64,000 nt of DNA, from NCBI GenBank assembly GCA_021234155.1, contig JAJEKV010000674.1, positions 56,176-120,175 on the forward strand. The letters run 5' to 3'. Made by a program: the position numbers and the translations under genes. Origin of the DNA: Isoetes taiwanensis. Lineage: Eukaryota; Streptophyta; Lycopodiopsida; Isoetales; Isoetaceae. The notes under the pieces were generated by a model. The model was not told where the DNA came from. It was given only the letters and a program-made list of their open reading frames with translations, and ran no database searches. Position 1 is the stretch's first letter, and every line of letters starts with the position of its first letter. Of the stretch, positions 13,064 through 23,600 are shown piece by piece.

Positions 13064-14156
13064 TTCTTTTATGTTATTGTAATAAGTAAATGCCTATGGT
13101 CTAGAAATGCTAAAGAAATAGCAAGGTAAAGCTGGTTTACATTATTTCTACTTGAGTTAGTAGTTAGACCTAGCGGTTAACTATGCTTAGAGTATGGATT
13201 TATGATTATAAACACAAGGAATTCGTGTTGAACAACCCTGGTGGGCCTGGTAGACAGCAGCAAATGACTTACTACATCTAAAAATATGGTGATCTGACAA
13301 CTAAACTGCTGCTATGAACTGAGCTTTATGTGTATACAATGACTATAAATGTATGATTGGTGAAGGGCGAAGAGCCAAGCCAGACTATAGCTTACCTGCT
13401 AGCGAATATGCTGTTACCCTGACTAAGGCTAATTAGTGTATTGTTTGCTGCAGGTAACCAGTCTGATTTCTCCAATTTCTTTGGGATTTGGATGATTTTG
13501 GAAGCTAAAGTTACGAAACAACACAAACACAATATGCACTACAGAGATTTCCATCGTTTTGATACTATTTTAAAGTTTGATGCATGACAGATTGCACAAG
13601 AAACAAGGTAACAGTTTAAATTCTCGTCTTGATGTTGACATTGTCCCTGTGCCATGGTATCTAGCGCATTTGAAGTATAAAACTAGCATCTGAAACAATG
13701 ACACTCTTGTTTTAAAATGTTTATAACTTACTGCCAGACCTTAAGATGCTAAATGAGATTGAGGCAATGGAGGTTTCCCCGGTAAGCCATATTATATTTA
13801 GAAAATCTTATTTGTTGAAAAGCCAGTTTGGTTTGATAGATTACAGCATTTACTGGGGTGTGTACGATTATCTCGAAATAAATGTAACATTATTTGGTAT
13901 TGTCGTTCTGTGTTAAATACGTTTCTTTCATGAATGTCAATTAACCGTCATAAATGTGTTTCTAGATTTCTCGACTAGAAAGGCAAGACTGTCTACCTAA
14001 GTTGCTTCGTGATGGTATTGCCAGAGATATAAAAGTAACGAGTTCACGCATAGCATATGATTTTTGCTGTTATTGTTATTACAAGCAAGTCTAGAATCTT
14101 GTGTTGTTAAGACTCTTCAATCAATTTTGTTGTATAATTTGTACGCTCTAGTTTTA

Positions 14157-14196
14157 TACCAAGCTGGAATATCAGGGTTCAAATCCCTGTTTGGTA
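14157..14196 (+). other. tRNA-like hairpin: acceptor-like stem plus T-arm only
   Basis: TACCAA (14157-14162) pairs with TTGGTA (14191-14196). Inside it, CAGGG (14173-14177) pairs with CCCTG (14185-14189) around the loop TTCAAAT, which is a canonical T-loop and box B. No D-arm or anticodon arm fits between the stems. It is either a drastically shortened tRNA relic or the box-B part of a SINE within the CACTA element. Confidence 0.4.
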
Positions 14197-14214
14197 AATA
14201 AACATCACACATCT

Positions 14215-14570
14215 ATATCTTGGTCCAACTACCTGACTACTATCCTGACTAATGTGCTGACCAATATCCTGACTAATGACATGACCATGGACCTGCTTAA
14301 TATGCTGACTAATAGGCTGACTAATATGCTGACTAATAGACTGACCATTATGCTGACGATTCTCCTGACTAATATTTCCTGACTATTATCCTGACGAGCA
14401 CTCTGACGCATGATCTGACGCTTGGCTGACGATTCACCTGACGCATCGTCTGACGAACAATCGTCAGATAATATGAGTCAGGCTAATCGTCAGGTAAACG
14501 TCAGCCAGCCAGCCTGGGAAGTTGTCTGATTTGTGAAGGCTTTCTGACGATTTACCTGACGTCTAGCAGG
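14215..14570 (+). repeat. Right subterminal repeats of the 10.7-kb CACTA element
   Basis: CTGACTAAT-type motifs (about 14230-14390) give way to CTGACGA/CTGACGC motifs (about 14390-14460), and then to inverted CGTCAG/AGTCAG (about 14460-14520). This mirrors the composition of the left end. The stretch stops just inside the right inverted repeat. Confidence 0.8.
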
Positions 14571-14588
14571 CATCCTCTTGTAGTGTTG

Positions 14589-17500
14589 GCAAGCCCGTTA
14601 CATTTGATGCATGCACTTGGAGAAGTTCCCTCAAGCAATGCAAGATTTGAAACTTCTGGCCTCTCATGAGACAAGTTGTACTTGAAGAGTCCGTATTGGT
14701 TGATGAACCCAATGCCCCTCCCCCCCTCCCCCCCCCTTCCAAACACTTATGTGGGACCCGCAAAGGATAAACCTAAAAACCCGGCTAATAGACCCCTCGA
14801 GGTGCTGCTACTGTTTTTGTTGTTCCTCGTGCTACTGCATTGCGCCTTGATGTTGCCCTTCTTATTGCGACTCCGAGTCCAAGGGGGGCCCCATCTGCCA
14901 CCCCCATTGGTCCCCCAAATAGAAAATGTGCTTGCATATGATCTCCTAAAACTGTAGGGGCTTTCCTTGGCAGAAGGAAGATAGCCTCAACTCTATCTCT
15001 GCAGACATGGATTTCATCTTCCTTATGAAGACCTGTAAACATGTTGGGCATAGGCTATCGGACCTTCCAAGCTATCAATACTACTCATTGTTCAATGAGT
15101 GCACTGGCAAACGAGGATATGGGGGTGTTGCATGCTACTACCAAACAAGCCTGGCACTATAGTGTCTTTGCGGAAGATAAACGGACAGAACTGTTACCTA
15201 TGGGTCCAAGTGCAGATACTCAGTGGCGACACCCTCTTTCTAACAGCATACTATTTTTCACATGCAGGTTCCAACTTCTACCATTACAACACAGATGTGG
15301 ATAGGCTGGATCCATATGTCCGCTTATATGATGACATACAATAGTAGAAATAATTGGGCTGAGTTATGTTACTAGGAGAGTTCAATGCACGCACGAGAAT
15401 AGAGCAGCTGAAGTTTGAAACCTTCACAGAAGACGTCCTACAACTCTGCCCTGCAGAGACCATTTGGCCACAGACATCAGCTGACAGAGATCACCAGGTC
15501 ATGTCACATGGCGTGCAATTGCTTCAGATATGCAACATCTTTGATTTGGTCATTTGCAATGGTTTGACGCAATGGCCATTATCCGCCAACTACACCTACA
15601 GACAAGAAACTGAGGCAGCTCCAGCGTCGTGGATTAGGCACTGATAGTTGAGCAAGATTTGCACCTAATCACCCACTTCAAAGTTGGCACAAACAACAAA
15701 GTTGAAGAGATAGACTCAGATCAACAACCACTTTTTCTCCAGCTAGATTGGCAGTTTGTTCGGGCCATATATGCTCCCGCCCCGCGCTTACCCCCAGTTG
15801 CAGATGGTTTACGACCACACGAAAACTTATGCCCAAATGCTCACAGCCGACCTAGAGGAAATTCTGCAGCTTCCTACGTTGTAGCAACAGACGGACCAGT
15901 TGGTCAAAGTGCTTGTGACTGCCAGTGAGAGATGTTTTAGCAAAAGCCACCTACGGACCCAGGGGATTCACATTTGTTGGGCGTACAAAACATGTGAGTT
16001 CAACAATAGGGGCTTTTTCAACCGCTTTATATAGGCATACTTACCATTATGGGGGGTTTTTTCACCACTATTTGGAGTAAACTATATACTTTAGGGGTTA
16101 AATTAACTTTCATAAGTCAGTATATCATGGGTGTTTTTGGCCACCACCCCTTGAACGCAGATGGCCCCTGAGCCTACGGAGGACATCGGGAATTACAACC
16201 TTTCCCCATAACCAGTGGTTTGATGCTCAATGTAAGGAGCTCAAACACTGGCTTTTCACAGGTTATTGAACCTTCTTTGCGTTCTCTTGAGTACCAGCTC
16301 TTTCTAAAGGGCAAGAAAGTTAGATACTGCGGAGCATCGGAGGGAAATGTTCTACCTCCTGGACCGGCATCCCAGGACATTCTGGAAAAAAATCTTGCAC
16401 AAATCCATGCAGCCCACATGAAATATCAACCCGGACCAATAGGGGTATAATATTCGTGCCAGCCTTATGATCTTCTTAAGGTCTGGACAAAGAAATTATA
16501 GGGCAGGTGTTTCTATCAGGACCTGCAGCATCTCATTAATGGCAAGGCAGCCAAGCTGGACAGAATGCAAGAAGAGCTGCTCAAATGGACAGGGCCACCA
16601 ATAGTGTCCACCTTAGTGCACTATTCATCAGGACATTACAGGAAGGATTTCCAAGATAGTGGACCACTAGCAGAGTAGTCCCCATCTATAAGACAGGGGA
16701 CCTACACAGCCCTGCCAATTACAGAACACTCATGGTCAGTTCACTTTTTACAAAATTGTTTGGCCAGCATTCTTCAGCAGCAATTGACAATGTGGGCGGA
16801 GGAGACAGAAGTGGGAGCTCTCACACAGGCAGGATTTAGGGCATGGTACTCCACTATTGATCACATTTTCACGCTGAGCACCTTGATTGAGGATAGTAGA
16901 AATGGCCAACAGGACCTCTACTGTTGCTTCGTCGATTTCACAAAGGCTTTTGACATGGTGCCTCGAGAAAAATTTCTTGATAGATTAAGACAACTGAGAG
17001 CCCCTAACATGTAAAGTGTGGTGTACATGTTGTATGAGACTTGCTCAAACCAACTAACACCAACAGGACAACATGTCAATTGTAGTATTGGGTCCAAAAA
17101 GAATGCCCGCTCTCTCCAACGTCCTTTGACCTCTACATTGACCAATTGGAAAGGTGGCTTACTGAACACAGGTGTGATGTAGCTCAGCTTGCATATTATT
17201 AAGTAACTCATATATCTGATGAAGTCGACCTCTTAACGCACACCGTGGAAGACATGCAGCAGCATTTGCATGCCATGAACACTTTATGCTAAGTCATGGA
17301 AATAGGGTCAATTTGGCCAAGACTAAAGTACTGTTTGTCTCGTCTTTTTGCCATCTGTGGCTTCTCTCCTTCATTTATTAGAGGTAAAATGTAGAAGTAG
17401 CACTCACCTACAAGTACCTGACGTAGAGTTTCCTATTACTACATCTTGGGACACTTTCATCCAATTACAGTGATAACGGTTGTACGACATTGGATGCGAT

Positions 17501-17980
17501 GCAGAACAATAGCTACAAGCAAAACAATAGCTACAAGGTAGAGCTATACGATTGAGCTCATCTGTCATACTTGTTTAGGTCTTGGTAGAACCTGTTCTTT
17601 TGTACAGTCATATCCTGGGCAACTGGAAAGAACTAAAGCAAGTAAAGAGAACCTTTCTAGCTCGGGCACTTGAGGTAAAATCCACAGTCGCCTGCCAGAT
17701 TCTTTTGCAAGAGACAAGTTCCTTACTTTTACAGCAGGCCGCACTCGACCACCACATTTCTAGAAGATAGTTGGTATGGGCAATGATCGTCTCCCTAAAC
17801 TGGCTTATACAATGACCATGAGTCTGCGGCGTCTCAAAGCTTGTTGGAAGGAGAGGCGAGCTCAATAGTTCTTCTGATGGAATATGCAAGAGCACAAGCG
17901 CGTATAGGTGAAAACTGAAGAGGGTCAGCATCATTTGCTATAATGCCTTGATACTTGCTTTTTCAGCAAGCTTTGGACCT
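14589..17980 (+). pseudogene. LINE-A: decayed non-LTR retrotransposon (endonuclease + reverse transcriptase)
   Basis: Plus-strand fragments in several frames follow the order of a LINE ORF2. An apurinic-type endonuclease occupies about 15040-15650, including a GEFNART motif at about 15375-15395 where GDFNAR is usual. A linker lies at 16180-16440. Reverse transcriptase follows at about 16660-17280, with the block PIYKTGD...NYR near 16680-16730, QAGFR...STIDHIF at about 16825-16870 and FVDFTKAFD at 16928-16954. The expected YxDD catalytic box near 17200 is destroyed. C-terminal LINE sequence reaches about 17780. Frameshifts and stops are many, so it is inactive. The 5' limit is unclear because the CACTA element lies immediately upstream. 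Confidence 0.85.
15958..16172. mobile_element. hAT-like MITE inserted in LINE-A
   Basis: A 215-bp block interrupts the LINE between its endonuclease and linker. It is flanked by the direct 8-bp repeat CCTACGGA (15950-15957 and 16173-16180), and its termini are short inverted repeats (CCCAGGGG at the left; complement of CTCAGGGG at the right). Removing the block and one repeat gives a continuous LINE reading frame across the junction. An 8-bp duplication with CAGGG-type ends is typical of non-autonomous hAT elements. Confidence 0.7.
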
Positions 17981-18486
17981 TGAAATGGTTAGACCATCAT
18001 GTATCAACTTTCTTTCACATAAAGAGGGCAACCTCTGTATGTAGTCAGACATTTTTTAATCCAAAACATCCTATAAACTTCCAATTATTTCGTTTTGTAT
18101 TTGGGAAGCGTATCTCACTCATGGTTTTGCCTAGATTTTGGGGTGTATTGTATGCAAAATCGTAGCTGAACTGTATTTTTTGAGTGATATGAGCTGCTTG
18201 TTGGCCAGTCAAAGCAGCATTCCAAAATCGGCTCTTGGATGCATTTTTTTTTGTGGTGTGTGTGCATGGTCCGAGAATGGAAGGATAAGGATGCATGTCC
18301 CTTTCTTTGTTTGGCAGGGGTGCCAACGGATCCGGTAAGGTCTATTGAAAGGAGTACAGTAACTCTTTTTACTGTGCATAAAAACGCTCCTTGCTCGAGA
18401 AATCGGAGGGCTCTTTTTGGTGATGAGGGCAGAATCCCAGACATTTATTTACTTAGATTTAAGGGTTCTGGTGAGGCCGGCATGGC

Positions 18487-18507
18487 CTGGAGGTTCGAAT
18501 CCTCCAG
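18487..18507 (+). other. tRNA T-arm-like hairpin
   Basis: CTGGAGG (18487-18493) pairs with CCTCCAG (18501-18507) around TTCGAAT, a perfect T-loop. Upstream sequence has no convincing box A or cloverleaf. It is a tRNA or SINE relic or a fortuitous box B; not a tRNA gene. Confidence 0.35.
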
Positions 18508-19715
18508 ACCTGGTGTCAACAGTTGTCTCTCTTTGTTCTACAGTTAGATCCGGTTGCCATGACTGTTCAGGAAGAAGATTGGCCCAGGAAGACGATTGAT
18601 TGCAGCGGTTCCAAATCTTGGAGTCAGCGCAGAACTAGGTAGGGCAGAACTAGTTCGAAATCTTAGAGTCAGCACAGACCTAGTCAGGGCAGGACCAGCA
18701 GAGGATTCTTGGGCAGGAAGAACAGATGGCTCATTCTGAGTGCGGAGAGTGCAAGCCGAGCTGTGAATTTTGTTGTCGAACAGAGGTATTATTGCAGAGC
18801 CCGATGTTCTTTTGTTTGTGGCGTTTTTGCTTGAGAGCCCGATGACGCCAGATAGTTTGTGATAGCCAGAAATCCAAATGCAAGGAGAAGCATTGGAACG
18901 TTACTAGGCCATCAACCACGGGAAGTTCTTTTTGTTTCCCATTAAGCAGGGAAGGAGGAATTCTGAGTGTAAGAGGAAGCGTTTGCAAATGCATGTATAT
19001 TTGTATGGAGCTATGGTTTTGAATTACATGTACATATTTTGTGGACGTAAGCATGAAATAAATATGATAAGCTTGAATGTTTGTACAATTTGATAGTGAC
19101 CTTAGGTTTTAGCTTTTGTTTTACGTGACCAAAAATCATGGGGCGTTGATGGAGTAGAATATGTGGAATATGCTCTCAATCGACAGTTCCTATGAGTGGC
19201 CCAAATCCCATAAGGAAAGTAAAGGACAATTTCGGTTATTTTAAACTTGAAAATCCTAGAACATGGCAAATTCTTCGCCCATTTTGGTTTCTGTCTCCTT
19301 CCTTAATTGTTTATGTCTCTAGATTCTTCATGATATAAAAGCTTCAATAAGCCAGCCTCATGTGAAGGTGTGAGTTTGGAAAAATATTTCACCAACGCTT
19401 GTGAGAATGCTCCGAGGTTGAGGACCATGGCGAGTCTTCAAATAGAAAAGGTACAGTCGTCCATATACTACAACAAGAACGATGAGAGAAAAACCATATT
19501 ATGTAAGATTTATCCTCTAATGGCATCGGGATGCCTTCAAAGGCATCTAGATAAACTTTAGGTCCACAACTTTTGATGAAGAATAGGACACTTGATTTTT
19601 GGAAGAGCATTGGGTACTCTTGATTCATCTCAACCTCTGAGTGTTTATTGAGGTAAAGTTCTATATTGACGGGATTAAAGGCCATAAAACCTGACTTCAA
19701 ATCCCCCCACATTCC

Positions 19716-19832
19716 TAAATCCAAGCTGGACTTGCAAGTTGACCTCTAACATTTGAGGTCAGCTATGAACATGGGAACTCTTCGAAGCTGGACCTTGGCC
19801 TCAACCAGTCTGTTTCGTGGGACCATAACATA
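19716..19832. repeat. Diverged relic copy of the intron-12 MITE
   Basis: This block shares ATCCAAGC, AAGTTGACCTC, TATGAACATGGGAACT and CAGTCTGTTTCGTGGGA with the MITE at 21256-21454 in the same order and spacing. The right end is degraded but still followed by TAA. The left end is not recognisable. Confidence 0.55.
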
Positions 19833-20699
19833 ATCCCAAACCCTTGCAGTAACAGACCGTCAACAACTTTCTAAAGTATCATGACGGTATAATATCAGAC
19901 AGGGATATTTTTTTTTTTTCCTTTTCACAATCTGGCTGGACTAAAGCTCTCATATGGAGGCTGCGGGATAGTAAGTTCAAAGGACATTGGTGTTGGAACA
20001 TCCCAGTGTGATGGTCTCAAATGCTCTCCGTAAGCTCCAAAATGCCCATTACAAATCTTAAATGAAACTGGATAAGCCGTATTCAATCTCTTTTCTCTAG
20101 ATAAGGTCCCAAAAGAATGTTAATGCCCCAAACTAGCTTCATATACATTGATCCTAACATAAGGTATAGAACAGTTTCTTTTTTTCTTGAACTGAGAGTT
20201 GCACTCACCGACTCTGAAAGGCAACTAGATCTGAACCTAGTTGGGGATAACCTCAATCAAACAGCCTACACCACCGCGGTTGGCAGAACATAGTTATTCC
20301 TCTTGTTCTAAATGCTATTTACAAGCCAATTTTAAACCTTCCAACATTGCATTGAGCTGCATTCCTCCAGCATTGGTAGTACATTTTCCAAGCTTCCTTT
20401 CTTTTATATCCCAATTGTAAATGCTTGCTGCAGATCATAGCAGAAGATGAACACTAGGACGTGATGAGACCACGGACTGCAAAGCAGCAAAACCCTTTGT
20501 TTCTTGATGCTTTATCTTGATTGACGCTTTATCTTGAATCTGAAATTAACGTGCGCTGCTTATGCTGTTTCTTGGACAGCCTTCTAACATGTCCAGCTAG
20601 CCTTTCATACCGACAGATTGACATCACAGCCCCGCAGATGACTGGCAGCTGCTAAGAAAATGCCACTTCAATTTGGAAGGATAATTTTCAAAACCCATC

Positions 20700-23600
20700 T
20701 TAGTCTTCTGCAGCACTTGATATAAAATTCCTTCTCAAAAAGGACCAAGGGCCGGTCGCAGTGCCTAGCCTGCAAAAAAAAGACTTAAATTACTTATTTT
20801 GGTTTTTCAGAGCATGTGTCTCCATGCAGGATCATGAAGCCAGCCCCTGTGCATGGAGATGATAAAAGGAAGCAATCAGACGTGCAAAGAGGCAGGAAAT
20901 AAAACCAAATCAGTGGCCGTGAACTTTTTCGAATAAAGAGGTGCATAAGTATAAAGTGTCTTCAATTGACTGCAATAGTGTGCAGGTTACCAAATCTCCT
21001 TTTAGAAGGTTAAATTTTTGGGTGCCCACGTAGTCATTACCAGGTATCGCCCATGTAGTCATTACCATTCTATTAGATTAATAAGTGCACCCTCTGTACC
21101 TTTATCTTATATGTGACATGCCACATATGCCCTGATGTAGCACCACCTTATAATGGTTTGTACTTTGTGCGAGAGCCTAGCCGTCTGTGTTTTCCTTTCT
21201 CCCTAACATGGTATGACAGCAAGCAAAGTGAAGGAGGAAGCTGCTAGGTCTCTAAGCCTACGTTCCCATGCGCCTCCAACCGGACTCTAAGATTCAAGGC
21301 AAGCAACCGGAGAGTTCAGAAACCCCCTTGAAAAATCCAAGCCAGCCTTGGAAGTTGACCTCAAATTTTGAAGTTAAATATGAACATGGGAACTGTTTCG
21401 ACTTCAGCTTGACAAGAAATTTGGAAGTCCGGTCTGTTTCATGGGAACGTAGCCTAAAGAGAGCTTCAGTTTTGGACCTCAGCAGCCAAGGGCACATCTT
21501 GAGTAGCTATTTAGGAGGTGAATCTTGCAGGAAATCACCACACCAAGTCTGAAGGGAGTCATGGATGATTTTCTGGGAGAGGTTCAGAAGACTCGGCATT
21601 GCACATGATTTAAGGTAAGGGCTGAAGCTAAGGGAAGGGAACTTTCCAGTTTTAAACAGAATTTAAAGAACCCAAGGTTCATTTTGGTAAGCATGAAATG
21701 GTTTTGGGTTGGATCCTCATTTGGAAATTTGGATCAATTCTTTTGGCTCAATTCTTTCATACTGGACCCGACTTGGACATTTGTACACTCTTCCCACTGA
21801 GGCCTTTCAGGAGTTGAGAAAATTTTGAAGTTCTAGAGAGGAGTTCTATCCACAATTTGAAGTTCTAGAGAGTTTCACCCTATTTGCCAATAGCACTAAC
21901 TAGTATTCTAAGTGACAGATGGAAGCTTCCTGTCAAAGATGATGATAAAGATGTAGCTCATCAAGCATTAGACCATTTAAAAGCCTTATGCTAAACCCAA
22001 AATTAGAAAGAAGTTGAACTCGGAAGGATTCCGATTAGCAAAGAAATATTTCAAGGATCAGCTGAGCAGACTGGTATTGGAATTGATAATCAGAGAAAGA
22101 AGTTGGATGTACTCCTTCAAGATTACAAGGACATGATTGACTACTTGATTTCATTAAATTTCAGAATCTTCTGCTTGACCAGAGTTGGAGAGCTAATGCT
22201 GCCACTTCCTCAAGACAGAATGATAAGTCTGGCTCTCGTTCAAATAGAGAGGAGAAAATTAAGAAAAAAAGCAAACTTAATGAGGGTTGGAACTGTCACA
22301 ACAAGAGGTGTTGTCCAGAATAATCAAACCAAGCAAGGCTGCTGGCATGTGAAAATAAATGCTCAAAAGCAAATAGAGGTGATCTAACTGAAAAAACAAA
22401 TGTTTGAGTTCCCAAGCATATAAGGAAGCTTTCGACAAAGTTTTACATAGAGAATGGATGCCAGCAACACAACTTTATGAGCGGGTTCTAAATGGAGGGA
22501 TGGTGGGAGTGTGGATAACACTCTCTTGAAAATTAATGGGGGTTAATCTATTCAATTGTGACATGCCAGACATAGCTTTTCAATATCACCACATCATACA
22601 AAATAGAAAATCTAAGCACTGAGAGCACAAATTATGCCATTCCCACAGGCTTGTCCCATCTTTGGGCTAAAGAATTCTCCTGTAATGTGGTTGCCGCTTA
22701 TATCATTGAGCTCATTTGCTGGAGAGGAGCTAAAAGGGTCCTTCCTTGCATACCCACTAGATTGAAAGACTCTTGAAATTCACTACAAGCAGGGATATAT
22801 AACAACAGGCGTGCTTTTTTATGAGAGGTTCTACCACGGCCATTTCACACAACAGTAGCATTTGCAGCGACATATTTGGTTGCAGCAACAGAGTTTCTTC
22901 CGTGCCTTGATAACAGTGGAAATAGCAGTGTTCCGTAACTGTGACCTAGTTCCATAACTATGACCTAGATGCAGAGTATGGATTTCATGTTTTGCAGTTA
23001 GTGTACTGAGATAAGCATCACTGTTAGTTTAAGCGATGCACCAACTTATAGCCATCTGCACACGGAGAAAGGCGGTGGTTTGGTAGCTCGCCTCTTAAGA
23101 TATGCACCCTACAAAAACTGTGAAGTGATAAATCAGGGGTTGTGGAACTGGCTAAAGATGCCACAGTTAAATATGCCAAGTATCATCTGCACACCAACAT
23201 TGGGACACACAAGTCTGTTCAGACATGCAACTACTCCATTTGCAACACTGTCCCACAAAGGCGCAATGGCAAATGGGTTTATTAAACCCCCTGGTCTGGC
23301 CAAAGTTTAATTACATTATTAATCAGTTAGGTATTTGTTAAAATGGAAATGCATTTTGTTCAATTGGAACTGTATGGGGGGCTGATTATCCACTGCAGTT
23401 TAGACAAAACATCACTGCCATAGAGGTGTTAAAAGTTAGAACACAATCTGCATCTTGATCCTGTATATGCGTCATGATGAGCTTGCATATATGTGCTGCT
23501 ATGGATAATTATATATTATTTGGTAGCTTCATTTGTGTTGTGTGTGAGCATCTCTTCTCTCCTGTTCTCGTGGTTTCTTCATCTTTCAAAATCAGAGTAG

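Larger units (their letters stand above)
10721..14585 (+). mobile_element. CACTA (En/Spm) DNA transposon with complete ends, non-autonomous
   Basis: The left end begins CACTACAAGAGAATGC and the right end is its near-perfect inverted copy, finishing GCATCCTCTTGTAGTG. The inverted repeat extends about 30 bp on each side, with the inner part reading AGACGTCAGG. The three bases before the element (10718-10720) and after it (14586-14588) are both TTG, the 3-bp duplication expected of CACTA insertion. Both ends carry dense subterminal CTGAC motifs. The 3.1-kb interior has no recognisable TNP2 or TNPA transposase, so movement would need enzyme supplied from another copy. The host sequence either side joins as CCAGCTTGGCAAGC once the element and one TTG are removed. 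Which strand is sense cannot be told. Confidence 0.92.
17980..20699. other. Non-coding stretch downstream of the MATE gene, no recognised gene
   Basis: I see no domain in any frame. Two direct copies of a ~45-bp block (CAAATCTTGGAGTCAGCGCA and close variant) stand at about 18610-18650 and 18653-18695. A minus-strand frame of 111 codons at 19389-19724 has no family I recognise. A small repeat of TCAAGATAAAGC-type sequence lies near 20505-20540, in what would be the 3' untranslated region of the MATE transcript. No canonical AATAAA signal was found in the expected sense within the first 350 bases past the stop codon. Confidence 0.4.

Noticed and set aside
18487-18507. tRNA gene
   Set aside because: Only a T-arm is present; no acceptor, D or anticodon arm can be placed.
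19389-19724. 111-codon minus-strand frame as an additional gene
   Set aside because: No recognised domain, and its upstream end overlaps the MITE relic at 19716-19832; kept only as a remark in the region entry.
22772-22800. CACTA left end (CACTACAAGCAGGG) in intron 12
   Set aside because: No inverted partner, no subterminal repeats and no target duplication were found.
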